The notes under the pieces were generated by a model. That model saw nothing but the letters and a program-made list of their open reading frames with translations. It made no database searches and was not told the origin of the DNA. The translations under genes were made by a program, and so were the position numbers. Below are positions 32,679 to 39,937 of a DNA stretch of 64,000 nt, piece after piece (the stretch's first letter is position 1; every line of letters begins with the position of its first letter). The stretch comes from Gaiellasilicea sp033857955 (GTDB lineage Bacteria > Actinomycetota > Thermoleophilia > Gaiellales > Gaiellaceae), in the NCBI GenBank assembly GCA_033857955.1, contig JAWVCW010000038.1:109956-173955 (forward strand), in the 5' to 3' direction.

Positions 32679-33452
32679 TCATGAGGCGGTCGGGCTGGAG
32701 AAAAACGCCGCGGCGCGAAGCTTCTCGAGCGCCTGCTCCTCGATTTGCCGGACGCGCTCGGAGCTGAGACCCAGGCTACCGCCGATCTCGCGGAGCGTCC
32801 GGGGCGGTCGACCGACACCGTAGTGGTCGTACAGGATCGAGCGCTCACGCTCCTCGAGCGCATCGGTCAGCGCGCGGACCTGCTCTGTCACGAGCTGCCC
32901 GATCACCCGCTCGTACTCGTCCTCGGAGACGGGGTCGGCGATCTGTTCCCCGAGCGTTCCGGGTGTCCCGTCGTCCACGTAGAGCGGTTCGCTGAGCACG
33001 CGGGGAGGACGCTCGGCGACGAGGATGCTCTGGACGTGCTCATGGCTCAGTCCCGAGGCAGCCGCCAGCTCCGCGGTCGTGGGTTGCCGTCCGTGATGCT
33101 GGACGTGCGTACGGCGGGCCTCCCGAGCGCGTGCAAGCACACGTTGTCCGCGGTCCGACAGCACCGTCGGCCGGGACACCTCCGAGACGAGCTGTTGCAT
33201 CGACTGGCGGACCCACCAGGAGGCATACGCCCAGAACGAGGTTCCAATTGCTGGATCGAACCGCTTGCTCGCGCGCAGCAAGCCGACGACGCCCTCCTGC
33301 AACAGCTCGGAGCGCTGAACGCCGAACGCAGACTGGTACCGGCGGGCGACGCCGGCGATCGCCGGCAGGAACGCGTCGACGAGCTCCACGCACGCCGCCT
33401 GGTCGCCGGCGGCGGCCGCCAGCACGAGCTCCCGTTCGCGAGCCGGGGTCAT
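32679..33452 (-). CDS. RNA polymerase sigma-70 family factor
   Basis: The 257-residue protein contains region 2 (SELLQEGVVGLLRASKRFDPAIGTSFWAYASWWVRQSMQQLV), region 3 (RQPTTAELAAASGLSHEHVQSIL) and region 4 (LEERERSILYDHYGVGRPPRTLREIGGSLGLSSERVRQIEEQALEKLR). Region 1.1 is lacking, so it is a small group 2/3 factor. The region 2.4 and 4.2 helices are intact, suggesting recognition of near-consensus promoters. The MEDS/HATPase protein just downstream is the likely partner, and the M15-type protein upstream on the same strand may share the transcript. Confidence 0.88.
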   Translation of the reverse strand: MTPARERELVLAAAAGDQAACVELVDAFLPAIAGVARRYQSAFGVQRSELLQEGVVGLLRASKRFDPAIGTSFWAYASWWVRQSMQQLVSEVSRPTVLSDRGQRVLARAREARRTHVQHHGRQPTTAELAAASGLSHEHVQSILVAERPPRVLSEPLYVDDGTPGTLGEQIADPVSEDEYERVIGQLVTEQVRALTDALEERERSILYDHYGVGRPPRTLREIGGSLGLSSERVRQIEEQALEKLRAAAFFSSPTAS

Positions 33453-33485
33453 CCTCGACGGTCGAGGCTTTGCCTCATCGTGACG

Positions 33486-34361
33486 TCAGGCGGGAGAAAT
33501 CCCGACGTGCACATGGTCGTCGTGGTCGATCGCCGCGCCCCAGAGGATCTGCGCGCTCCAACTGCGGCCGCCCGCCGAGAACGTGAAGTTCGCAAAGCTG
33601 TTCGGCTGCCAGTCGGCACAGCCCATTGACGCAGCGAGCGCCCGCGCGTGGTCCTCCCCCGTACGTGTCGGGAAGTCCCGTGCCGCCGTCGTCGTCTTGG
33701 TGGTCAGGTGGTCCGACGTCGGGGAGCCTCCGCACGCGCTGTTCTCGGCGGGGGTCCGCTTGCCCGAGCCGAGCGGGAGGCCACGCTTGCCCATGAACGC
33801 CTCCACCCATTGCTGCATCACGTCATTCGAGCCGCCCCAGTTCGGGTCGCCAGGATTCGGAGTCACGCGCAGGTCCTTCAGGCTCCCCCCGTCCTGAGCT
33901 CCCTCTTGGGCTTCGTCTTGGGCTTCCTCCAGGCGGGCGGCCGCCTCCCACGCCGCGACGAGCAGATCCTTGGCGACCGCGTCCATCGCGTGCTCGCCCG
34001 CATGGGGGAGCCCTTCCGGAATCTTGACCGACCGGAGCAGGTTGAAGGTCTTCTCGTCGAGCCAGCCCGTAGCCGGCGAGATGTTGGCCTGCCGCTGGAC
34101 TCCTGCGATCCCCGACTCGCCGACGTTGCCGCCGGTCTCGCCGTGGGCGAAGGTGTTCGAATAGCTGTCGTCCCACCCGTCGGGGTTCCACTCCCACCGG
34201 CCGAGCCGGGCAACGGTGCGCTTGTAAGCGATCACATCGGTGCCGTCAATCGATGGCGCCTCGCCCTGCTCGTCCGCATCGGCTGGGTGGAGCGGCCGCG
34301 GAAACCCGGGTAGCTCGACCATCTTGCCACCTTCGTACGGTTGCTCCCACCACTCAGTCAT
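33486..34361 (-). CDS. Putative peptidoglycan-binding/M15-like hydrolase
   Basis: The 291-residue protein has an N-terminal region like a peptidoglycan-binding module (VARLGRWEWNP, ESGIAGVQRQANISPATGWLDEKTFNLLRS), a Glu/Ala-rich linker near residues 140-160, and a C-terminal half with PTSDHLTTKTTTAARDFPT and AIDHDDHVHVGI. The spaced His and Asp residues resemble the zinc site of M15 D,D-carboxypeptidases or phage endolysins. No signal peptide is seen. RBS GAGGAGG precedes the ATG. It may turn over the cell wall, or be an old phage lysin; no other phage gene is nearby. Confidence 0.6.
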   Translation of the reverse strand: MTEWWEQPYEGGKMVELPGFPRPLHPADADEQGEAPSIDGTDVIAYKRTVARLGRWEWNPDGWDDSYSNTFAHGETGGNVGESGIAGVQRQANISPATGWLDEKTFNLLRSVKIPEGLPHAGEHAMDAVAKDLLVAAWEAAARLEEAQDEAQEGAQDGGSLKDLRVTPNPGDPNWGGSNDVMQQWVEAFMGKRGLPLGSGKRTPAENSACGGSPTSDHLTTKTTTAARDFPTRTGEDHARALAASMGCADWQPNSFANFTFSAGGRSWSAQILWGAAIDHDDHVHVGISPA

Positions 34362-34370
34362 GCTTCCTCC

Positions 34371-35102
34371 TCACTTCAGCGCCAGGGTGACGTTGACCAC
34401 CGCGGTCACGTCCTTCGCGCGCGTCGAGATGTCGTAGACGCCGTAGTCGCTGACCTCGGTCGAGTTGGGCGACGTGACCTGGAAGACGCCGACGTTGACG
34501 CTGCGCACGTTGCCGAGGCTCGCGTTCGTGGCGTCCGCGAGCACCTCAGCCCGCGCCATCGCGTCCTTGGTCGCGTCCTCGAGCAGCACCGGCCGGAGCG
34601 ACGGCAGCTTCGTGTAGACGTACTGCGGCGGCTCGGCGGTGATCGGAACGTCCTCGTTCAGGAGCTGCGCGCTCGCCTCGATCAGCTTCGCGACGTCGTC
34701 GACCCGGTCGGAACGGATCTGGAACGTCCGCGTGAGCGCAAAGCCCACGACAGGTCCGGTCGGCTCGCCGGTGTCGGGGTTGGTCTCGGCCTGCGTCGCG
34801 GTCGCGATCGGCTGGATCGTGACCTCACTCGGCCTCGCGCCCGCATCGGTGAGGAACTTCTGGAAACGCGCCGCCCAGCGTGCGAGCTCCTTCGAGGCCG
34901 CCTGTGCGGTCTTCTGCCGGCTCGTCAGCGAGGCGTTCCAGATCACGTAGTCCGACTGGATCCGCCGCTTGGCCGAGCCGGTGACGGTGAGCACGTCGCT
35001 CCGGCCGCGGTCGCGGATGCCGCCGGCGATCGCGACCGACCCGATCAGCAGGCAGATCCCGACGATCGCAAGTGCAACGGCGGAAGCGAGGCGCTCCGGC
35101 AC
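34371..35102 (-). CDS. SIMPL-domain protein
   Basis: The 243-residue protein has an N-terminal membrane segment or signal (ASAVALAIVGICLLIGSVAIAGG) followed by a SIMPL (DUF541) domain: VLTVTGSAKRRIQSDYVIWNASLTS, QPIATATQAETNPDTG, LTRTFQIRSDRVDDVAKLIEAS and MARAEVLADATNASLGNVRSVNVG. The domain occurs in periplasmic or surface proteins such as E. coli YggE and is linked with oxidative stress protection, but no activity is established. The frame opens with GTG at 35102. A strong hairpin lies between it and the metzincin-like gene. Confidence 0.85.
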   Translation of the reverse strand: MPERLASAVALAIVGICLLIGSVAIAGGIRDRGRSDVLTVTGSAKRRIQSDYVIWNASLTSRQKTAQAASKELARWAARFQKFLTDAGARPSEVTIQPIATATQAETNPDTGEPTGPVVGFALTRTFQIRSDRVDDVAKLIEASAQLLNEDVPITAEPPQYVYTKLPSLRPVLLEDATKDAMARAEVLADATNASLGNVRSVNVGVFQVTSPNSTEVSDYGVYDISTRAKDVTAVVNVTLALK

Positions 35103-35166
35103 GCGCCGATCTTACTCCCGCAGTCGCGTCCGCACAGCGCCGTGGTTCGCGGCTGACGGCCCCCGG

Positions 35167-35202
35167 AGGTGTGAGGGCCCCGTCGCCGGGGCCCTCACAC
35201 CT
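35167..35202. terminator. Strong intergenic terminator hairpin
   Basis: AGGTGTGAGGGCCCCG (35167-35182) and its exact complement (35187-35202) form a 16-bp perfect stem with a TCGC loop. It follows the metzincin-like gene by about 10 nt on the minus strand. No T-run is present, as is common for G+C-rich actinobacterial terminators. Confidence 0.8.
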
Positions 35203-35212
35203 CAGCTCGCGC

Positions 35213-37198
35213 CTAGCGCAGGCCGCGCTTGGTGCCGGGGCCGAACCGGTCGAAGCCGCCGTAGATCACGACGCTGTTCCGGCTTTGCCGGTCCTTGTGC
35301 TTCACCTTCGGCAGTACCGCCCAGCCGTTGTGGCTCGCGGTCACCTTGACGTCGGCCCGTACGGCCCCGCGCAGCACCAACTCGTAGGCCGAGCGGGCGG
35401 CCCGCCAGGCGGCGTTGTAGTCGTGCGCCGCCATGGCCGCCTTGGCCTGCCCGACCCGGGCGTCCGCCGACGCCAGATCCTGGGCGGCCCTGCCCGCGTT
35501 GCGGCTCCGGAGGATCCGTCCCGCGATCACGTTCGCGTTGACGATGTAGCCGGCGGCCTGGTGCCGCGCCGCGTTGTCGCGGTCGAACTGGCTGAAGTCC
35601 CAGTTGAGATCGATGTAGCTCATCATCGAGTTGCTCTCGTCACCGGCCCACGCGAAGAAGAGCGGGCCGGTCGGCTCATAGTCGATCCCGTTCTGCCAGT
35701 CGAACCCGTCGTGCGGATGGCTCATCCCGAAGTGATGGCCGAACTCGTGGATCTGAGTCGTCGTCAGGCCGTACCCGGCGTCGACGACTCCCTGCGAGAC
35801 GAAGCTGAAGACGAAGCTCTGCGTCCCGTCGACCCAGTTGTCGTCGGCGAAGCCGAGGAAGCCGGCCGCGAGCTCGTCGGTCGTCGCATAGTTGAAGCCA
35901 GGCGCCGGATAGGTGCGGCTCGACTCATTGTCGTCCGAGCCTCCTCTGGCTTGCACGTCGACGCCGTCGTCGCGACTCCGGCCGAGCACGTCGTCCAGGT
36001 TGAGCGCGTTGTAGAGGAAGAGGTTCGCGAAGGCCGGATACTGCGGCCGGTCGGAGTAGCACTGCACGTCGGCGAGCCACTGCTCGTAGCAGCGGCGGGC
36101 CTTGCCCGTGAAGGAGAGGTCCTTCTGCCGGGCCGTCATCGCCACCTCCGGGAAGAGCTGGCGCTCCTCGCTCAGGAAGTACGCCGGCTTCTCGTAGCTC
36201 GCCGACGCGTTCACGCCCGGCCAGCCCTCGTAGGTGCTCAGGCGGACATCGATCGCGTTCGGCAGGAGCTCCGGCGTCAGGTACGGCGGATAGAGCGGCG
36301 ACGACGTGAAGAGCAGGTTGATCGCCGCGTACCGTGCCACCTTGGAGAGGTCACCTGCGAGCGCGGACGGAGCACGGTAGCCCTTGGCGTCGTACTCCCA
36401 GGCGGCCGGCAGCCGGTAGTCCGGCTCACCGTCGCCGTCGAGGTCGGGATTCGTGATGTCGTAGCTCCCGCCCCACGACTCGGGCCCCGCGGAGAGGTCG
36501 AAGAACCAGACCCGGTTGACGCCGCGGCTGCCGAGCCCGGTCTCCTCGTCGTCCGGCGTCGTGCCGCCCCACGCGATGATCTTGCGGCTCGCACGGTTCA
36601 GGCCGAAGTCGTAGCCGGTGTCGGGATCGGGCTCGCCGATCTTCGTGTAGACGTGGTCGATGAAGTCGGGCCGTCCCCACCAGTTGATGAAGAAGATCGT
36701 GTCCTGCCGGGTGTCGACGCCGGACGGCCTGTGGTCGATCAGCCACTTCTCGACGCTCGGCGCGTCGATGAAGTTGTTCTGGCCGACGTCGCGCGTGCCG
36801 GCCTGGTCGTTGTAGAGATTCTGGAAGTCGGTTCGCGCCGCCGGCTTCGCGAGCCCCTTGAGAGCCGAGAAGAATGAGGCGTCCCACGCCGAGCTGGTGA
36901 ACGTCGTGGCGTAGTCGTACGTGTAGTCGATTCCCAGCTCTTCGGTCACACCGTAGAAGAGGCGTGAGCGGACGATCGGCTTCGACTGTTGCGGCAGCCC
37001 CGCGAGGAACTCCGCAGTGTTGATCTGCCCGGGCTTGAGCCCGACGAAGACAACGTTGACGCGCACGCGCTCGCTCAGCCCTGCGCTGTGAACGCCAGGC
37101 TGCAGGTTCGAGAAGCTGCCACCCGCAAGAGCGCCCGGCGCTCCGGCGAGAGCTGCGATCGCGGCGGTGCTGCAAGCGAGAACCGTTCTGACTGACAT
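35213..37198 (-). CDS. Large secreted metzincin-like protein
   Basis: The 661-residue product starts with a signal peptide (hydrophobic TVLACSTAAIAALAGAPGALAGG) and is predicted to be exported. Near residues 482-492 is HEFGHHFGMSHPH, fitting the metzincin zinc motif HExxHxxGxxH, preceded by TTTQI and followed by a MMSYID methionine turn. That makes a metalloprotease likely. The long N-terminal half (VNVVFVGLKPGQINTAEFL, WWGRPDFIDHVYTKIGEPDPDTGYDFG) and the C-terminal helical region have no family I recognise. A hairpin terminator follows. The gene is divergent from the phosphoesterase gene; the 213-bp gap shows nothing beyond their start regions. Confidence 0.72.
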   Translation of the reverse strand: MSVRTVLACSTAAIAALAGAPGALAGGSFSNLQPGVHSAGLSERVRVNVVFVGLKPGQINTAEFLAGLPQQSKPIVRSRLFYGVTEELGIDYTYDYATTFTSSAWDASFFSALKGLAKPAARTDFQNLYNDQAGTRDVGQNNFIDAPSVEKWLIDHRPSGVDTRQDTIFFINWWGRPDFIDHVYTKIGEPDPDTGYDFGLNRASRKIIAWGGTTPDDEETGLGSRGVNRVWFFDLSAGPESWGGSYDITNPDLDGDGEPDYRLPAAWEYDAKGYRAPSALAGDLSKVARYAAINLLFTSSPLYPPYLTPELLPNAIDVRLSTYEGWPGVNASASYEKPAYFLSEERQLFPEVAMTARQKDLSFTGKARRCYEQWLADVQCYSDRPQYPAFANLFLYNALNLDDVLGRSRDDGVDVQARGGSDDNESSRTYPAPGFNYATTDELAAGFLGFADDNWVDGTQSFVFSFVSQGVVDAGYGLTTTQIHEFGHHFGMSHPHDGFDWQNGIDYEPTGPLFFAWAGDESNSMMSYIDLNWDFSQFDRDNAARHQAAGYIVNANVIAGRILRSRNAGRAAQDLASADARVGQAKAAMAAHDYNAAWRAARSAYELVLRGAVRADVKVTASHNGWAVLPKVKHKDRQSRNSVVIYGGFDRFGPGTKRGLR

Positions 37199-37411
37199 CG
37201 TTCTCCCCTCTGTCCCCGGTTGAGGCTGGCGCGAGCGTAACGCCTGACGCGCCGCGACTCAACGGAGGCAGCTGTTTCTCCAGTCCGTTGCCAGACGCCG
37301 ACCGCCTCGCGACCAGGGGTGTGGGATGATGGCCTCCGCCACCACCCAAGCTGTCGCGACGAAGAGTGCGGCTCCCTTTCTCCGTCGCCCGAGACAGAAG
37401 AGGAGTGTCTG

Positions 37412-38695
37412 ATGACACAGCACGACGCAGTCAGCCGTCGCACGTTTCTGAAGCGGGCCGGTGCAGCCGGAGTAGCGGTCGCCGGCGGCACGCTGTGGGC
37501 CACCGCGCCGGCTGCCGCTCGCGCGCGGCGGTTCGGCAGGCGGCACGCTCCGATCGAGCACCTGGTCGTCTCCTGCCAGGAGAACCGCTCGTTCGATCAC
37601 TACTTCGGCTACGCGCCGCAGGTGCAGGCGAGGCGGCTCGGCCCGCCGCGCGGCTACACGCAGCCGGATGCAGCAGGCGTCGGGCACGCGCCGTTCGAGC
37701 TCACCGCATTGCGCTCGGTCGACCCGCCGCACGGCTGGAACGACGTCCACGCCCAGTACAACGGCGGCAAGATGGACGGGTTCTACCGCAACGCCGCCCT
37801 CCGGACGGGCGACGGCAACAACGCGATCCCGTACTACACCGCGAAGGAGCTGCCGTTCTACTACAGCCTCTTCCGCAACTCCGGCCTGTGCGCGAACTAC
37901 TTCTGCTCGCTGCTCGGGCCGACCTGGCCGAACCGCTTCTATCTGATGTCCGGCACATCGGGAGGTATCACCACCAACGGTCTCTGGGGCTATGGCATCT
38001 TCGACTCTCCCACCTGGCCGATCATCCTCGACCTGCTCGACGAGGCAGAGGTGAGCTGGAAGATCTACTACATCGGCTTCGACGGAGTGGAGGTCGGCGA
38101 CACCGACAACGTCGCAGTGTTCTGGAGCCGCTGGGCGCACGACCCGCGGACCACGGCCACGCTCGACGACTACCTCGAGGATTGCCGGCGCGGCACGCTG
38201 CCGAACGTCTCCTGGATCATCCCGAGCTTCTCGATGCAGTTCGACGAGCATCCGGACGCGGACGTCAGCGTCGGGATGGGCTTCCAGGAGGAGATCATCA
38301 CCGCGCTTCGCCGGTCGCGCCTGTGGCGCAAATCCGCGTTCTTCCTCACCTACGACGAGCACGGGGGCTTCTTCGACCACGTCCCGCCGCCGCAGGTGGA
38401 CGCGTACGGCCTCGGGATCCGGGTGCCGCTCTGGGTGATCTCGCCGTTCGCGCGGCGCGGTCCGATCCTCTCGCGCAAGCCGGCCGATCACGTCTCGACG
38501 TTGAAGTTCATCGAGCGGCTGTACGGCCTGCCGACGCTCGCCGCGAGAAACCACACGTTCGACGTCTCCACTCCGACCGGGGGTAACTACCAGGCCGGCG
38601 GCGCGCCGGCGAAGCCGCGTGACGGCCTCCCGGGCCTGAGCGATCTCTTCGACCTGTTCGACTTCGACGAGCACGAGCACCACGACGACGACTGA
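37412..38695 (+). CDS. Tat-exported phosphoesterase (phospholipase C / acid phosphatase family)
   Basis: The 427-residue protein has a twin-arginine signal (VSRRTFLKRAGAAGVAVAGG) and the PF04185 phosphoesterase core: IEHLVVSCQENRSFDHYFGY, FCSLLGPTWPNRFYLMSGTSGG, FFLTYDEHGGFFDHVPPP and GIRVPLWVISPFARRG. The metal and nucleophile region ENRSFDHYFG is intact. Members hydrolyse phospholipids or phosphomonoesters outside the cytoplasm. The ATG at 37412 is used because AGGAG lies 9 nt upstream and the Tat signal begins there. The tail is Asp/His-rich (FDEHEHHDDD) and may bind metal. Confidence 0.88.
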   Translation: MTQHDAVSRRTFLKRAGAAGVAVAGGTLWATAPAAARARRFGRRHAPIEHLVVSCQENRSFDHYFGYAPQVQARRLGPPRGYTQPDAAGVGHAPFELTALRSVDPPHGWNDVHAQYNGGKMDGFYRNAALRTGDGNNAIPYYTAKELPFYYSLFRNSGLCANYFCSLLGPTWPNRFYLMSGTSGGITTNGLWGYGIFDSPTWPIILDLLDEAEVSWKIYYIGFDGVEVGDTDNVAVFWSRWAHDPRTTATLDDYLEDCRRGTLPNVSWIIPSFSMQFDEHPDADVSVGMGFQEEIITALRRSRLWRKSAFFLTYDEHGGFFDHVPPPQVDAYGLGIRVPLWVISPFARRGPILSRKPADHVSTLKFIERLYGLPTLAARNHTFDVSTPTGGNYQAGGAPAKPRDGLPGLSDLFDLFDFDEHEHHDDD

Positions 38696-38699
38696 CGGC

Positions 38700-39587
38700 T
38701 CAGCGTGGGAGTAGAGGCACGACTTCCTGCGCGAAGTGCTGAACGCGGTCCGCGAGATCCGGGCTCGCGTGCCCGAGATTGACGACGAAGCCGTCGCAGC
38801 CAGCGTCCACGTACTCGCGGAGACGCTCGGCGATCCACTCAGGCGGGCCGGCGATTGCATGCCGGCCGCGCTCGTCCGCGGCGGTCTGCGGGTTCGGCGT
38901 GACGTAGACACCGATCCGCAAGATGACGCGACTGTCCGCTCGCCCCTCACGCAGCTCGACGGCCATCGGACGTAGCTCGTCGGGGGTGAGCGCGACGGGG
39001 TGCCACACACCCATCACCTCCGCGCGCCGCAGCGTCGCGCGCGACACGCCGGCCACCCAGAGCTCCGGCCCGCCCGGCCGGACGAGCGGCGGCGCCATCC
39101 AACCGTCGAGCGCGAGCGGTCCTTCGTGGTGAACGTGACCGGGCATCTGCTCGAACACCGACGGTGCGAGGCGAAGCCACTCGTTCAGCCGTTGGCCTCG
39201 TCCCTCGAACGGAGCTTGGAGCGTGGCGAACTCAGCTTGCAGCCAGCCCGGTGTGACAGCGGCCAGGATCCGGCCGCCCGAGAGGAAATCGAGCGTGGTC
39301 AGCTGCTTCAACGCGACCAGCGGTTGCCGCTGCGGGACGACGAGCGCGGAGACGCCCAGCTCGAGCCGGTTCGTACGAGCGGCGAGGAAGCCGAGCGACA
39401 CGAGCGCTTCGGCGATCGTCCCGTACGTGCCCGCCTGCTCGGCGGGGACGATCACGTGATCGGTGACCCAGCCGGAGTCGAGACCGGCCCGCTCCGCGGC
39501 GATGGCCACCTCGGCAAGCCGCTCGGCGTCGAGCGCCGGGCCGTAGTTGGGCAAGATCACGCCAAGATGAAGGGGCGGCACACGCAC
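38700..39587 (-). CDS. LLM-class (luciferase-like) flavin-dependent oxidoreductase
   Basis: The 295-residue TIM-barrel protein has LGVILPNYGPALDAERLAEVAIAAERAGLDSGWVTDHV, LELGVSALVVPQRQPLVALKQLTTLDFLSGGRILAAVTPGW and a C-terminal DGFVVNLGHASPDLADRVQHFA, typical of bacterial luciferase-like monooxygenases and F420-dependent reductases. Cofactor (FMN or F420) and substrate are not evident; F420 is common in this phylum. The gene converges on the phosphoesterase gene and is divergent from the formate dehydrogenase operon. Confidence 0.84.
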   Translation of the reverse strand: MRVPPLHLGVILPNYGPALDAERLAEVAIAAERAGLDSGWVTDHVIVPAEQAGTYGTIAEALVSLGFLAARTNRLELGVSALVVPQRQPLVALKQLTTLDFLSGGRILAAVTPGWLQAEFATLQAPFEGRGQRLNEWLRLAPSVFEQMPGHVHHEGPLALDGWMAPPLVRPGGPELWVAGVSRATLRRAEVMGVWHPVALTPDELRPMAVELREGRADSRVILRIGVYVTPNPQTAADERGRHAIAGPPEWIAERLREYVDAGCDGFVVNLGHASPDLADRVQHFAQEVVPLLPR

Positions 39588-39622
39588 ACGCTAACCCCCG
39601 ACAAGCACGGAGGAGGACGAGG

Positions 39623-39844
39623 ATGAACGCCAAGGAGTGGATCGCCGGCTACGCCGAGCAGCTGGACACGGAACCGCCGACGGCCGAAGAGCTCAAGCTC
39701 ATCCTCGATCTCGCCGCCGAGGCCGCTCATGCCTCAGAGCGCATCGCCGCTCCTGTGGCCTGCTGGCTCAGCGCGAAGTCGGGGCGCTCGCTGCAGGAGT
39801 CGCTCGAGGTGGCACGCCGGATGACGCAGTCCGCGGGCGCTTGA
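39623..39844 (+). CDS. DUF6457-type small protein of the formate dehydrogenase locus
   Basis: The 73-residue protein (WIAGYAEQLDTEPPTAEELKLILDLAAEAAHASERIAAPVACWLSAK) matches the small helical DUF6457 proteins often found beside formate dehydrogenase or molybdenum cofactor genes. Its function is not established; a maturation role is suggested by position. GGAGGAGG precedes the ATG. Its stop lies inside the -35 box of the promoter for fdhG. Confidence 0.72.
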   Translation: MNAKEWIAGYAEQLDTEPPTAEELKLILDLAAEAAHASERIAAPVACWLSAKSGRSLQESLEVARRMTQSAGA

Positions 39845-39868
39845 CTTCACGCGATCCTGGTTTAGAAT
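39841..39868 (+). promoter_or_regulatory. Promoter of the formate dehydrogenase operon
   Basis: TTGACT (39841-39846) and TAGAAT (39863-39868) with a 16-nt spacer give one of the best vegetative promoters in the window. Transcription would start near 39875, giving a leader of about 60 nt with a small GTGCGG/CCGCAC hairpin (39891-39916) before the fdhG GTG. Confidence 0.68.
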
Positions 39869-39937
39869 CGCGGGGTTTTCTTTCTCGGCTGTGCGGCAAC
39901 GCTACGACCACCGCACGCAAAGGGAGGCTGGAGCAGG

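Noticed and set aside
39891..39930. CACGCAAAGGGAGG before fdhG, reminiscent of part of a c-di-GMP riboswitch.
   Set aside because: The stretch is too short and lacks the second helix and the GAAA tetraloop; only a small hairpin can be supported.
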